Assembly (NCBI RefSeq): GCF_904848625.1
Contig: NZ_CAJHCP010000003.1
Location: forward strand, 62,001-126,000
Source of the DNA: Paraburkholderia metrosideri
GTDB lineage: Bacteria; Pseudomonadota; Gammaproteobacteria; Burkholderiales; Burkholderiaceae
Reading direction: 5' to 3'
DNA: 64,000 nucleotides
Under the pieces are notes generated by a model. That model ran no database searches. It was given only the letters and a program-made list of their open reading frames with translations, and was not told the origin of the DNA. The translations under genes were made by a program, and so were the position numbers. This document shows positions 19,032 to 28,380 of the stretch, piece by piece (position 1 is the first letter of the stretch; each line of letters opens with the position of its first letter).

Positions 19032-20330
19032 ATGAAGTTACTCGTCGTCGGTTCCGGCGGTCGCGAACATGCACTCGCATGGAAGCTCGCGCAATCGCCG
19101 CGGGTTCAGCTCGTCTACGTTGCTCCGGGCAACGGCGGCACCGCCCAGGACGAGCGTCTGCGCAACATCGACATCACCGAGCCGGCCGCGCTCGCCGATT
19201 TCGTCGAACAGGAACAGATCGCTTTCACGCTGGTCGGCCCGGAAGGTCCGCTGGCCGCCGGTATCGTCAACCTGTTCCGCTCGCGCGGTCTGAAGATTTT
19301 CGGACCGACCAGAGAAGCTGCCCAGCTCGAAAGCTCGAAAGACTTCGCGAAGGCCTTCATGAAGCGCCACGCGATCCCGACCGCCGAATACGAAACCTTC
19401 GCCGACGTCGCCGCCGCTCACGCCTATCTGGACGCCAAGGGCGCGCCGATCGTGATCAAGGCCGATGGCCTCGCCGCCGGCAAGGGCGTGGTGGTCGCAC
19501 AAACGCTGGAAGAAGCGCACGCCGCGGTCGACATGATGCTGTCCGACAACAAGCTCGGCGACGCCGGCGCGCGTGTCGTGATCGAGGAATTCCTCGCCGG
19601 CGAGGAGGCGAGCTTCATCGTGATGGTCGACGGCAAGCATGTGCTGCCGCTCGCGTCGAGCCAGGATCACAAGCGTCTGCTCGACGCCGATCAGGGTCCG
19701 AACACCGGCGGCATGGGCGCGTATTCGCCCGCACCGATCGTCACCCCGCAACTGCATGCCCGCGTGATGCGCGAAATCATCCTGCCGACCGTGCGTGGCA
19801 TGGAGAAAGAAGGCATCCGCTTTACCGGCTACCTGTACGCTGGCCTGATGATCGACGCGCAAGGCAATCCGAAAACGCTCGAATTCAACTGCCGCATGGG
19901 CGACCCCGAAACGCAGCCGATCATGGCGCGTCTGAAGGGCGACTATTCGAAAGTGGTCGAGCAGGCCATTGCCGGCACGCTCGATACAGTCGAACTCGAA
20001 TGGGACCGGCGCACCGCGTTGGGCGTCGTGCTGGCCGCGCACAACTATCCGGATACGCCGCGCAAGGGCGACCGCATCAACGATATTCCCGCTGAGACAG
20101 CGGATTCGGTCACGTTCCACGCCGGCACCACGCTCGCCGACGGCAAGCTGACCACCTCCGGCGGCCGCGTGCTGTGCGTGGTGGGTCTGGCGGATTCAGT
20201 GCGCACCGCGCAGTCGGTCGCGTACGAAACGATCAACCAGATTTCGTTCGACGGCATGCAGTATCGCCGCGACATCGGCTACCGCGCGTTGAACCGTAAG
20301 CACGACGCCAAGACCGAAGGCAAGCAGTAA
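19032..20330 (+). CDS. purD: Phosphoribosylamine-glycine ligase
   Basis: PurD (GAR synthetase) catalyses the second step of purine synthesis, joining glycine to phosphoribosylamine with ATP. The 432-residue ATP-grasp enzyme starts MKLLVVGSGGREHALAWKL and has APGNGGTA, GPEGPLAAGIV, IVIKADGLAAGKGVVVA, LDADQGPNTGGMGAYSPAP and EFNCRMGDPETQPIM. The length matches bacterial PurD. The 298-base gap upstream holds a hydrophobic ORF that I reject. A hairpin with a TTTT tract follows the gene. Confidence 0.97.
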   Translation: MKLLVVGSGGREHALAWKLAQSPRVQLVYVAPGNGGTAQDERLRNIDITEPAALADFVEQEQIAFTLVGPEGPLAAGIVNLFRSRGLKIFGPTREAAQLESSKDFAKAFMKRHAIPTAEYETFADVAAAHAYLDAKGAPIVIKADGLAAGKGVVVAQTLEEAHAAVDMMLSDNKLGDAGARVVIEEFLAGEEASFIVMVDGKHVLPLASSQDHKRLLDADQGPNTGGMGAYSPAPIVTPQLHARVMREIILPTVRGMEKEGIRFTGYLYAGLMIDAQGNPKTLEFNCRMGDPETQPIMARLKGDYSKVVEQAIAGTLDTVELEWDRRTALGVVLAAHNYPDTPRKGDRINDIPAETADSVTFHAGTTLADGKLTTSGGRVLCVVGLADSVRTAQSVAYETINQISFDGMQYRRDIGYRALNRKHDAKTEGKQ

Positions 20331-20346
20331 GTCATCACCCCACCCG

Positions 20347-20384
20347 CCCGCGTGCAGCGCCAACGGCGCTACACTGCGGGTTTT
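20347..20384 (+). terminator. Probable intrinsic terminator after purD
   Basis: An interrupted stem (outer CCCGC/GCGGG, inner AGCGCC/GGCGCT around an AAC loop) is followed by TTTTCG, 17 bases after the purD stop. Confidence 0.6.
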
Positions 20385-20593
20385 CGCACCGGCCGGGCTG
20401 CACGTTCTGAGCCGCCGCCCCACCGCCGCAGCCGTCGCGGCCCGCGCCTGGCAAGTCCAGCGCGGCAGCTGCCAGGCTTGCGCGAAACACCGGGCGAGCG
20501 CGTTTCACAGGCATGAGCCTGACGAAGCCCGTGCGTCGCCCTTCTCGAAGAACCCGCGACACGTTCAGCGTGCCGCCCTCAGCATCTGCATTC

Positions 20594-21517
20594 ATGACCG
20601 ATTCGAACTACGACGCACAGGCTGTGCGCAGTTGGCTGCAAGGCCTGCAAACGCATATCGCGGACACGCTCGGCGCGTTCGACGGCAAGCCGTTCGCCAC
20701 CGACGCGTGGCAGCGCGCGCCGGGCGAGAAGCTGCGCGGCGGCGGCTGCACGCGGATTCTCGAGGGCGGCAATTTCTTCGAGCGCGCGGGTATCGGTTTC
20801 TCGGATGTGGCCGGCGATGCGTTGCCGGGTTCAGCCAGCGCGGCCCGTCCGCAACTGGCGGGGCGCGGTTTTGAAGCCATGGGCGTGTCGCTCGTGCTGC
20901 ATCCGCACAATCCGCACTGCCCGACCGTGCATATGAACGTGCGTTTGCTGATCGCGACCAAGGCTGGCGAAGAGCCGGTATTCTGGTTCGGCGGCGGCAT
21001 GGATCTGACGCCGTACTACGGTTACGAGGAAGACGCGCAGCATTTTCACCGCACCTGCCGCGACGCGCTGACGCCTTACGGCGCGGACCTGTACCCGAGT
21101 TTCAAGCGCTGGTGCGACGAGTATTTCTTCCTCAAGCACCGCAACGAACCACGCGGCATCGGCGGAATTTTCTTCGACGATTTCTCGGCGCCGGGCTTCG
21201 ATCAATCGTTCGCGATGATCAAAAGCGTCGGCGAAGGGTTCCTCAAAGCGTACCTGCCGATCATCGAAAAGCGCCGCAACATTCCGTACGGCGAGGCCGA
21301 GCGCGACTTCCAGGCATACCGGCGCGGCCGCTATGTCGAGTTCAATCTGGTCTTCGACCGTGGCACACTGTTTGGATTGCAGAGCGGCGGCCGCACGGAA
21401 TCGATCCTGATGTCGATGCCGCCTGTGGTGAACTGGCGCTACAACTGGCAGCCCGAGCCGGGCACGCCGGAAGCGCGTCTTTATAGCGATTTTCTCGTGC
21501 CGCGCGAGTGGGTATGA
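20594..21517 (+). CDS. hemF: Oxygen-dependent coproporphyrinogen III oxidase
   Basis: HemF decarboxylates coproporphyrinogen III to protoporphyrinogen IX with O2, in heme synthesis. The 307-residue protein has the conserved blocks [63 protein letters not shown] and [13 protein letters not shown]. coli HemF has 299 residues. The chosen ATG at 20594 begins [14 protein letters not shown]; a frame open to 20513 adds a short basic stretch that is probably untranslated. Heme from this pathway is also the substrate of the heme oxygenase at 33036-33710. Confidence 0.95.
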   Translation: MTDSNYDAQAVRSWLQGLQTHIADTLGAFDGKPFATDAWQRAPGEKLRGGGCTRILEGGNFFERAGIGFSDVAGDALPGSASAARPQLAGRGFEAMGVSLVLHPHNPHCPTVHMNVRLLIATKAGEEPVFWFGGGMDLTPYYGYEEDAQHFHRTCRDALTPYGADLYPSFKRWCDEYFFLKHRNEPRGIGGIFFDDFSAPGFDQSFAMIKSVGEGFLKAYLPIIEKRRNIPYGEAERDFQAYRRGRYVEFNLVFDRGTLFGLQSGGRTESILMSMPPVVNWRYNWQPEPGTPEARLYSDFLVPREWV

Positions 21518-21548
21518 CGAGGCGCGGTTCGCCCGCAGCCCGCTCCCT

Positions 21549-22289
21549 GTGGCCACGACAAAGGAACTTCACCTGAAGCCGAACGCTCACCCTGTTGCGC
21601 TGCCTCGCCGGATCGGTCTGCTAGGCGGCACTTTCGACCCGATCCACGACGGCCACCTCGCGCTCGCGCGGCGTTTCGCCGACGTGCTGCAACTGACCGA
21701 ACTGGTGCTGCTGCCGGCCGGTCAGCCATGGCAGAAGTCGGACGTGACGCCCGCTGTGCATCGTCTGGCGATGACCCGCGCGGCGGCTACGTCACTCGTG
21801 CTGCCGGGCGTCACCGTGCGGGTCGCGACCGACGAAATCGATCACGACGGCCCGACTTATACACTCGACACGCTGAAACTCTGGCGTGAACGCGAAGGCA
21901 ACGATGCCTCGATCGCGCTGTTGATGGGCGCGGACCAGCTCGTGCACCTCGACACATGGCGCGACTGGCGGCATCTGTTCGACTTCGCCCACATCTGTGC
22001 GGCCACCCGGCCCGGTTTCGACCTCGCGTCGATTCCACCGGCGGTCGCTCAAGAAATCGACGCGCGCCGTGCCCGCGTCGACGTTCTGCAAGCTACGCCC
22101 TGCGGCCACTTGCTGATCGATACGACGCTTGCGTTCAACGTCTCGGCCACCGAAATTCGCGCGCATCTGCGCGAACAGGTGAGCCAGCGGCTAGCCCTCG
22201 CGGGCGGCGAACAGCAAGACCAGGCGGCGAGCCATGTCCCCACTGCGGTGTGGGACTATATTCTTCAACATCATCTGTACCACCGGTAA
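21549..22289 (+). CDS. nadD: Nicotinate-mononucleotide adenylyltransferase
   Basis: NadD adenylates nicotinate mononucleotide in NAD synthesis. The protein (246 residues from a GTG start) has the nucleotidyltransferase signature [20 protein letters not shown], then [14 protein letters not shown] and [13 protein letters not shown]. The GTG at 21549 gives about 18 residues before the conserved core; no ATG in frame lies closer. The stop is 4 bases before rsfS, so the two genes are an operon, the arrangement found in many bacteria. Confidence 0.93.
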   Translation: MATTKELHLKPNAHPVALPRRIGLLGGTFDPIHDGHLALARRFADVLQLTELVLLPAGQPWQKSDVTPAVHRLAMTRAAATSLVLPGVTVRVATDEIDHDGPTYTLDTLKLWREREGNDASIALLMGADQLVHLDTWRDWRHLFDFAHICAATRPGFDLASIPPAVAQEIDARRARVDVLQATPCGHLLIDTTLAFNVSATEIRAHLREQVSQRLALAGGEQQDQAASHVPTAVWDYILQHHLYHR

Positions 22290-22293
22290 CCCC

Positions 22294-22755
22294 ATGGATA
22301 TTCGCAAACTACAACGCGTGATCGTCGACGCTCTCGAAGACGTCAAGGCGCAAGACATCAAGGTGTTCAACACCAGCCACCTGACCTCGCTGTTCGATCG
22401 CGTGATCGTCGCAAGCGGCACGTCGAACCGGCAAACCAAGGCGCTTGCGTCGAACGTGCGCGAAAGCGTGAAGGAAGCGGGCGGCGACGTCATCAGCACC
22501 GAAGGCGACGACGTCGGCGAATGGGTGCTGGTGGACTGCGGCGACGCAGTCGTCCACATCCTGCAACCGGCACTGCGCCAGTACTACAACCTCGAAGAGA
22601 TCTGGGGTGACAAGCCGGTGCGCCTGAAGCTGTCCACGCCCGATCCGTTCGGCGGCGCACGTGCGAGCGAGCCCGACGACGAGGAAGAAGACGAAGACGG
22701 CGAAGCGGCGGCTGCGAAGAAGCCCGCGCGCAAGACGGCGGCCAAGCGCAAGTAA
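22294..22755 (+). CDS. rsfS: Ribosomal silencing factor RsfS
   Basis: RsfS binds ribosomal protein L14 and blocks joining of the subunits when nutrients are short. The core (residues 1-120) has DVKAQDIKVFNTSHLTSLFD, ASGTSNRQTKALA and EGDDVGEWVLVDCGDAVVHI. The protein of 153 residues is longer than E. coli RsfS (105) because of a C-terminal tail with an acidic run (DDEEEDEDGE) followed by a Lys/Ala/Arg-rich end (AAAAKKPARKTAAKRK). Its last codons run into a 10-base tandem repeat. Confidence 0.94.
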   Translation: MDIRKLQRVIVDALEDVKAQDIKVFNTSHLTSLFDRVIVASGTSNRQTKALASNVRESVKEAGGDVISTEGDDVGEWVLVDCGDAVVHILQPALRQYYNLEEIWGDKPVRLKLSTPDPFGGARASEPDDEEEDEDGEAAAAKKPARKTAAKRK

Positions 22756-22800
22756 GCGCAACTAAGCGCAACTAAGCGCAACTAAGCGCAAGCAAGCGGA
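22741..22800. repeat. 10-bp tandem repeat at the rsfS 3' end
   Basis: Six head-to-tail units: gccaagcgca, agtaagcgca, three identical copies of actaagcgca, and agcaagcgga. The first unit and part of the second encode the last rsfS residues and its stop. The unit length is not a multiple of three, so copy changes would leave rsfS intact only downstream of its stop. Confidence 0.95.
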
Positions 22801-22859
22801 CTTCGCGGGCGGCCTGCTGCCCGTCAAGGTTCGCGATTCTGTTCTTCATTGCATCGCTG

Positions 22860-23330
22860 ATGAAACTGCACATCCTCGCCGTCGGCCACAAGATGCCCGA
22901 CTGGATCGCCACCGGCTTCGACGAATACGCGAAACGTATGCCGCCCGAGCTGCGCATCGAACTGCGCGAAATCAAGCCCGAGCAGCGTTCGTCGGGACGG
23001 GCGGCGGAAAGCGTGATGGCCGCCGAGCGGGTGAAGATCGAAGCCGCGTTGCCGAAGAACGCGCGCATCGTCGCGCTCGACGAACGCGGCAAGGACTGGA
23101 CCACGATGCAGTTGGCGACCGCGCTGCCCGGTTGGCAGCAGGACGGCCGCGACGTCGCGTTTCTGATTGGCGGCGCCGACGGACTCGATCCCGACCTGAA
23201 GGCACGCGCCGATATGCTGCTGCGCGTATCGAGCCTCACGCTGCCGCATGCCATGGTCCGCGTGCTGCTCGCCGAACAGCTTTACCGCGCGTGGACCATC
23301 ACGCAAAATCACCCCTATCATCGCGTGTGA
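22860..23330 (+). CDS. rlmH: 23S rRNA (pseudouridine1915-N3)-methyltransferase RlmH
   Basis: RlmH is a SPOUT methyltransferase that methylates pseudouridine 1915 in helix 69 of 23S rRNA. The 156-residue length matches the family. Diagnostic blocks are [29 protein letters not shown], the SAM-knot [13 protein letters not shown] and the C-terminal [20 protein letters not shown] followed by HPYHRV. It follows rsfS by 104 bases. Confidence 0.97.
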   Translation: MKLHILAVGHKMPDWIATGFDEYAKRMPPELRIELREIKPEQRSSGRAAESVMAAERVKIEAALPKNARIVALDERGKDWTTMQLATALPGWQQDGRDVAFLIGGADGLDPDLKARADMLLRVSSLTLPHAMVRVLLAEQLYRAWTITQNHPYHRV

Positions 23331-23631
23331 ACGGACCACGCGGCGAGACTCGACGCGGGCGGCTTCGGCCGGCCGGCTCGTGTTTCGCTGCTAACGCCGT
23401 CTCAATGCGCGTGCCGATGCGCATGCCGATGTATCGCGCGAGTCCCGGCGCCAATCCCGGGCGTCGATCTCCGCGTTGATCGGTTTACCGTTGCACGTAT
23501 CGACGCCTGATCAACGCCTGAGCGGCGCAATGGATCGCGCACCCATCGCACGTTCTTCACCGACACCTCACGCGTGCTTCACGTGCGACCCTGCACGTTG
23601 CCGCAATCCGCCCCTCTATCGAGACCCGTTC
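23331..23631 (+). other. 301-base gap between rlmH and maf
   Basis: No gene, promoter of good quality or terminator was found. The maf frame is open back to 23476, but the added sequence is not conserved and the start at 23632 fits the family. Confidence 0.4.
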
Positions 23632-24261
23632 ATGCTCACGCCCGCCGACTCGCTGCATCCGTTCGTCTACCTCGCTTCGCAAAGTCCCCGTCGCCAGGAG
23701 TTGCTGCAACAACTCGGCGTGCGCTATGAACTGCTGCTGCCGCGTCCCGACGAAGATGCCGAAGCGCTCGAAGCCGAGTTGCCCGGCGAACGCGCGCACG
23801 ACTATGTGCAGCGGGTTTGCATTGCGAAGGCGCATGCAGCGCGCGCACGGCTCGTCGCAGGGGGTCATGCCGCGCGGCCGATTCTGGTTGCAGATACAAC
23901 CGTCACCATCGACGATGCGATCCTCGGCAAGCCCGTCGATGCCGACGACGCCATCGCGATGCTCACGCGTCTCGCCGGCCGCGATCACGAAGTGCTGACC
24001 GCCGTCGCGCTCGTCGATGCCGAAGGGATCTTGCTGCCCGCCGCGCTATCGGTGTCGAAGGTGCGCTTTGCTGCACTGCACGCAGAGGCGATCCGTCGCT
24101 ATGTCGACAGCGGCGAGCCGCTCGGCAAAGCGGGCGCCTACGGTGTACAGGGACGCGCCGCGGAGTTTATCGGCCATATCGACGGGTCCTATTCAGGTAT
24201 CATGGGTTTGCCACTTTTTGAAACCGCTGCCCTCCTGCGTGCAGCGCGCATCGACTTCTAA
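23632..24261 (+). CDS. Maf-family nucleoside triphosphate pyrophosphatase
   Basis: The 209-residue protein begins with a short lead and then [20 protein letters not shown], the Maf signature. It has the catalytic [21 protein letters not shown] and the end block [20 protein letters not shown] with [14 protein letters not shown] [10 protein letters not shown]. Maf proteins hydrolyse dTTP, UTP or modified nucleotides to the monophosphate and limit misincorporation. The gene order rsfS-rlmH-maf-rng fits the dTTP/UTP (YhdE) type, though substrate choice is inferred. It ends 9 bases before rng. Confidence 0.92.
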   Translation: MLTPADSLHPFVYLASQSPRRQELLQQLGVRYELLLPRPDEDAEALEAELPGERAHDYVQRVCIAKAHAARARLVAGGHAARPILVADTTVTIDDAILGKPVDADDAIAMLTRLAGRDHEVLTAVALVDAEGILLPAALSVSKVRFAALHAEAIRRYVDSGEPLGKAGAYGVQGRAAEFIGHIDGSYSGIMGLPLFETAALLRAARIDF

Positions 24262-24270
24262 AATAACATC

Positions 24271-25740
24271 ATGAATGAAGAAATCCTGATCAATGTCACG
24301 CCGCAGGAAACGCGCGTCGCGCTCGTCCAGCAGGGCGCCGTCCAGGAACTTCACGTCGAACGAACGCTGTCGCGCGGGCGCGTCGGCAACGTCTATCTCG
24401 GCAAGGTCGTCCGTGTGTTGCCGGGCATGCAATCCGCCTTTATCGACATCGGTCTCGAACGTGCCGCGTTTCTTCACGTCGCCGATATCTGGCATCCGCG
24501 CATTGCTGGCGAGCCGGCTCATCAGGCACCGCATCAGCCGATCGAAAAAATCGTCTTTGAAGGTCAGACCTTGATGGTCCAGGTCGTCAAGGACCCGATC
24601 GGCACCAAGGGTGCGCGGCTCTCCACGCAAGTGAGCATTGCCGGGCGCACGCTCGTGTATCTGCCGCAGGAGCCGCATATCGGCATCTCGCAGAAGATCG
24701 AGAGCGAAGCTGAGCGTGAAGCTGTGCGCAAGCGTTTGACCGCCGTGTTGCCCGCCGACGAAAAAGGCGGCTACATCGTTCGTACGATCGCTGAAGATGC
24801 GACCAGCGAAGAGCTGGCCGGCGACGTCGCCTATCTGCGTAAGACGTGGGCGACGATCGTTGCGCAAGGTCAGCGCATGCCGCCCACCAGCCTGCTCTAT
24901 CAGGACCTGAATCTGGCGCAACGCGTGCTGCGCGATTTCGTCAACGATGAAACGTCGCGCATTCAGGTCGACTCACGCGAGACGCATCAGATGCTTGCCG
25001 ATTTCGCGGCCGAATTCACCCCGGCGGTGTCGTCGAAGCTGCATCACTACACGGGCGAGCGGCCGTTATTCGATCTGTACAACATCGAGGCTGAGATTCA
25101 GCGCGCGTTGTCGCGGCGCGTGGATCTGAAGTCGGGTGGCTATCTCGTGATCGATCAGACCGAGGCGATGACCACCATCGACGTGAATACCGGCGGGTAT
25201 GTCGGCGCACGAAATTTCGACGATACGATTTTCAAAACCAACCTTGAAGCCGCGCATACGATTGCCCGGCAATTGCGGCTGCGCAATCTGGGCGGCGTGA
25301 TCATCATCGACTTCATCGATATGGAGAACGTCGAGCATCGCGACCAGGTATTGGGAGAATTGAAGAAGGCGCTGTCTCGCGATCGCACGCGAGTCACTGT
25401 GAACGGGTTTTCGCAGTTGGGGCTGGTTGAAATGACGCGCAAGCGCACGCGTGAATCATTGGCGCACGTGTTGTGCGAGCCTTGCCCGGTGTGTCAGGGG
25501 AAGGGACAGGTCAAGACTCCGCGAACGGTTTGTTACGACGTGTTGCGCGAGATTCTGCGTGAGTCGCGGCAGTTTAATCCGCGTGAGTTTCGGGTCGTGG
25601 CTTCGCAGCAGGTGATCGACTTATTTCTCGAAGAAGAGTCGCAGCATCTGGCAATGTTGATCGATTTTATTGGCAAGCCGGTGTCGTTGCAGGTGGAGTC
25701 GAATTTGAGTCAGGAGCAATACGACATTGTCTTGATGTAA
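24271..25740 (+). CDS. rng: Ribonuclease G
   Basis: RNase G is the shorter homologue of RNase E and matures the 5' end of 16S rRNA. The 489-residue protein matches E. coli RNase G in length. An S1 domain (RTLSRGRVGNVYLGKVVRVLPG) covers residues 35-120. The DNase-like catalytic part has Mg-binding Asp residues in TTIDVNTGG and IIIDFIDM, and a zinc-link motif CEPCPVC near residue 405. Its start is 9 bases after maf and a strong terminator follows at 25797. Confidence 0.96.
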   Translation: MNEEILINVTPQETRVALVQQGAVQELHVERTLSRGRVGNVYLGKVVRVLPGMQSAFIDIGLERAAFLHVADIWHPRIAGEPAHQAPHQPIEKIVFEGQTLMVQVVKDPIGTKGARLSTQVSIAGRTLVYLPQEPHIGISQKIESEAEREAVRKRLTAVLPADEKGGYIVRTIAEDATSEELAGDVAYLRKTWATIVAQGQRMPPTSLLYQDLNLAQRVLRDFVNDETSRIQVDSRETHQMLADFAAEFTPAVSSKLHHYTGERPLFDLYNIEAEIQRALSRRVDLKSGGYLVIDQTEAMTTIDVNTGGYVGARNFDDTIFKTNLEAAHTIARQLRLRNLGGVIIIDFIDMENVEHRDQVLGELKKALSRDRTRVTVNGFSQLGLVEMTRKRTRESLAHVLCEPCPVCQGKGQVKTPRTVCYDVLREILRESRQFNPREFRVVASQQVIDLFLEEESQHLAMLIDFIGKPVSLQVESNLSQEQYDIVLM

Positions 25741-25796
25741 ATCGACTGGCGTTTATTCATGTCGAGATAATGCCCTGGAAAATTCCTGAGCAATCG

Positions 25797-25824
25797 AACC
25801 GGCCCGTCAGGGCCGGTTTTCGTT
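25797..25824 (+). terminator. Intrinsic terminator after rng
   Basis: A perfect 9-bp stem (AACCGGCCC/GGGCCGGTT) with GTCA loop is followed by TTCGTTT. It lies 57 bases after the rng stop and ends the housekeeping run. Confidence 0.8.
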
Positions 25825-25970
25825 TCGGCCTCCGCATCACTACGTGCTGTCCCGCCCTCTCCCAAACCGAACGCAATGCCTTTCCTTTCAGGACCGCCCT
25901 TTGCTGCGCTATCTGAAAGTGAAAGCTTTGTCGCAGATCCATTTTCGGACAGACAACGGGAGAACCTGCA

Positions 25971-26234
25971 ATGATCAGATTGATCAGTATCGTCGCGTTG
26001 GTGGCTAGCCTCACGGGCTGTGTCGTCGCTCCGCCTTATGGTGGCTACGGTTACGATCCGGCTCCGGTGTACCAGTCGGCGCCCGGCTACTACGGCTATG
26101 CGCCGGGCTACTACGCAGCTCCGTCGATCAACCTTGGCATTGGCTTCGGTGGCTACTACGGCGGCGGACATGACGACGGGCATGGCCACGGCCACGGCGG
26201 CGGCGGCGGTGGCCACGGCGGACATGGCCATTGA
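25971..26234 (+). CDS. Small Gly/Tyr/His-rich lipoprotein
   Basis: The 87-residue product has a signal peptide ending in a lipobox (LVASLTGC), so it should be acylated at Cys17. The mature part is rich in Pro, Gly and Tyr (PPYGGYGYDPAP, PGYYGYAPGYY) and ends in a run of about 30 His, Gly and Asp residues (HDDGHGHGHGG...). The His-rich tail could bind metal ions, but this is inference from composition. A GGGAG site precedes the ATG. Proteins like this are common in Burkholderiaceae and have no assigned function. Confidence 0.75.
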   Translation: MIRLISIVALVASLTGCVVAPPYGGYGYDPAPVYQSAPGYYGYAPGYYAAPSINLGIGFGGYYGGGHDDGHGHGHGGGGGGHGGHGH

Positions 26235-26440
26235 GCACGCCCGCAGCTAACTGACGCACGACAGTCGCCCCGCAACGGAAGCGGCACGACACGATAACAG
26301 CGCGCCTTTTCCACCGACGAGGGCCATGCCTCTTCAAAGCATTCCTCGACGTCCCAGATGCTCGTCCCCATTGCGACGAGCCTCCCCGCCTGCCTGCGCT
26401 TGGCCGATGAGCCGCCCCCTCCCGACCCCAAATTTTCCAT

Positions 26441-26470
26441 TTGACGCCCATCTCGACGGAGGCGTATAAC
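26441..26470 (+). promoter_or_regulatory. Strong sigma-70 promoter for the CopG regulator
   Basis: TTGACG (26441-26446) and TATAAC (26465-26470) are 18 bases apart, each one mismatch from consensus. An inverted repeat CATCC/GGATG (26471-26484) starts right after the -10 and a further GGATG lies at 26491, so an operator may overlap the start site. Confidence 0.7.
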
Positions 26471-26519
26471 CATCCCACTGGATGTTAATTGGATGGCGCC
26501 AAGCTGCCACGACCTCAAA

Positions 26520-26945
26520 ATGCCGAAACTCAACTTGATCGACACCTCCCGCCCCAAAGGCGGCGAAACCGAAAAAATCACCATCAACCTGGGTCCAATC
26601 GACTTGGGTCAGATCGACCTGCTCGTCGAAGAAGGCTTTTACTCGAACCGAACCGACCTGATCCGCACGGCGATCCGCAATCAGCTTGCCGTACACGCGC
26701 AGGTCGTCACCGAAACCGTGACACGGCGCGAGATGGTGCTCGGCTTGCAGCACTTCTCACGACGCGACCTCGAGGCCGCTCAAGCGGCACATGAGCAACT
26801 GGACATCCACGTGCTGGGCCTCGCCAGCATCGCCGCCGACGTGCCGCCCGAACTCGCCGCCGCCACCATTGCATCGGTGGTGGTGCTCGGCGCGTTTCAC
26901 GCGTCGCCCGCTGTAAAGGCGGCGCTCGCGGGACGTATCAGCTAA
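26520..26945 (+). CDS. CopG/ribbon-helix-helix family regulator
   Basis: The 141-residue protein has an N-terminal ribbon-helix-helix segment: the beta strand [20 protein letters not shown] followed by [19 protein letters not shown], a pattern of CopG-type repressors. The C-terminal half (residues 60-141) is hydrophobic and of unknown role; it may bind a ligand or oligomerise. The ATG at 26520 begins [10 protein letters not shown]; an ATG 27 bases upstream is possible. The gene is followed 38 bases later by a PHB depolymerase gene, and a consensus promoter with an inverted repeat lies in front, which suggests autoregulation. Confidence 0.8.
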   Translation: MPKLNLIDTSRPKGGETEKITINLGPIDLGQIDLLVEEGFYSNRTDLIRTAIRNQLAVHAQVVTETVTRREMVLGLQHFSRRDLEAAQAAHEQLDIHVLGLASIAADVPPELAAATIASVVVLGAFHASPAVKAALAGRIS

Positions 26946-26983
26946 CGCCCGCAACGCATCGCGCCTCTCTCGCCAACCGGTCA

Positions 26984-28123
26984 ATGCACACCACCATGAA
27001 TATGGACATGAACAAAGACTTCCTGAAATCGATGAAAGACGCCTTCGAGCTACTGCGCACGAAGGGTCCTCATGAAGCCACTGCCGCTGTTCAGCGAGCG
27101 CTCGGCGGCGCTCACGCGCAGCCGCCGGGCCATGCGCCGGCGCAGCAGCCGCCCCGCCCGGCTCAGACACCGTTCACCCCGCCAGGCGCACACAACTGGG
27201 CACAAGCGTGGGCCGAATCGCAAGCCCACACGCCTGCCCACCCAAACACGGAAGATCCGTACACCATCGACGCCGACACGCCCGGCACCTTCAGCACGCA
27301 CACGTTCAGCAACAGCGCGGGCCATCGCCAATACAGGCTATACGTGCCAGCCGGTTACCACGACGAAGCCGTCCCGCTCATCGTGATGCTGCACGGCTGC
27401 ACGCAAAACGCCGACGACTTCGCGGCCGGCACGCGCATGAACGAACTGGCTGAGCAGCAGGGGTTCATCGTCGTCTATCCGGTGCAGCCGCAATCGGCCA
27501 ATCCGTCGAAGTGCTGGAACTGGTTCAAGCCGGCGGATCAGCAGCGCGATCACGGCGAACCATCGCTGATCGCGGGCATCACGCGTGAAGTGATGGGGCG
27601 CTACCGGATCGATCCGGCGCGCGTGTATGTCGCGGGTCTATCGGCAGGCGGCGCGATGGCGGACATCATGCTGAAGACGTCGCCCGATCTGTACGCAGCG
27701 GCCTGTGTGCACTCGGGTCTCGCGTACGGCTGCGCCAAGGACCTGCCCTCTGCGCTCGCCGCGATGAAAGGCGGCAACACCCATCGCACTCGTGCAGGCG
27801 GCGCACCCCAGCGTCCGTTGATCGTGTTTCAGGGCGATGCGGACAAGACGGTTCATCCGTCGAATGCTGCGCAGCTTCTTGCCGCGTTCGACGCAGGCGC
27901 CGCGAACGTCAATGCACCCCGCGCGGCCATCAGCGGCACGCGTGACGTGACGGTGCAAAAGCTGGTCGCGCCGAACGGCGTCGAAGCGGAATACTGGTCG
28001 ATCCACCATGCCGGCCACGCGTGGTCCGGCGGCAGTCAGCGCGGTTCATATACGGACCCGGCGGGGCCGGACGCATCGACGGAAATGCTGCGATTTTTTC
28101 TGGCGCATCCACGCCGGAACTGA
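26984..28123 (+). CDS. PHB depolymerase family esterase
   Basis: The 379-residue alpha/beta hydrolase has the type 1 short-chain polyhydroxyalkanoate depolymerase pattern. The oxyanion region is [14 protein letters not shown], the lipase box [10 protein letters not shown] has nucleophile Ser220, an Asp follows in [11 protein letters not shown] and a His in [10 protein letters not shown]. Residues 40-100 are a Pro/Ala/His-rich linker. There is no typical signal peptide, so it may act on intracellular granules or oligomers or be a general esterase. Several ATGs occur in the first 10 codons (26984, 26999, 27005, 27011), so the exact start is open. Confidence 0.87.
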   Translation: MHTTMNMDMNKDFLKSMKDAFELLRTKGPHEATAAVQRALGGAHAQPPGHAPAQQPPRPAQTPFTPPGAHNWAQAWAESQAHTPAHPNTEDPYTIDADTPGTFSTHTFSNSAGHRQYRLYVPAGYHDEAVPLIVMLHGCTQNADDFAAGTRMNELAEQQGFIVVYPVQPQSANPSKCWNWFKPADQQRDHGEPSLIAGITREVMGRYRIDPARVYVAGLSAGGAMADIMLKTSPDLYAAACVHSGLAYGCAKDLPSALAAMKGGNTHRTRAGGAPQRPLIVFQGDADKTVHPSNAAQLLAAFDAGAANVNAPRAAISGTRDVTVQKLVAPNGVEAEYWSIHHAGHAWSGGSQRGSYTDPAGPDASTEMLRFFLAHPRRN

Positions 28124-28148
28124 CGGCCTCCAATGGCCAACGCACTGG

Positions 28149-28181
28149 CCATGCAAAGGCCATGCAAAGGCCATGCAAAGG
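28149..28181. repeat. 11-bp tandem repeat between the depolymerase and bphP
   Basis: Three perfect adjacent copies of ccatgcaaagg, followed by a partial copy ccaaag. It lies in the leader region of the phytochrome gene, about 200 bases before its start. Confidence 0.95.
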
Positions 28182-28380
28182 CCAAAGCACAATGGGAGCA
28201 CAAAGATAAAACGAGGCCAGGCGGGCCGCAATGCAGTAGTGAAAAACAAAAACGCGTTGCGCCCCGCCCGCGTCGCCGCCCGCGAACTGCGCTGCGCACT
28301 GCGCGCTGCCCGCCGCCCACTCTGCAAAACGCCGGTCGCCACGCTATGCGAAAATGCAGCGACCTGTTCCTGGAGCAAGC

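Noticed and set aside
18823..19035. 70-codon hydrophobic ORF before purD
   Set aside because: It starts with GTG without a ribosome-binding site and overlaps the purD start; composition is compatible with noncoding GC-rich DNA.
19038..20120. 360-residue minus-strand ORF antisense to purD
   Set aside because: A shadow of purD: rich in Arg, His and Gln with no motif.
22741..22800. Tandem repeats here, at 28149 and at 52357 as CRISPR arrays
   Set aside because: Units of 10-12 bases follow each other without spacers and there are no cas genes.
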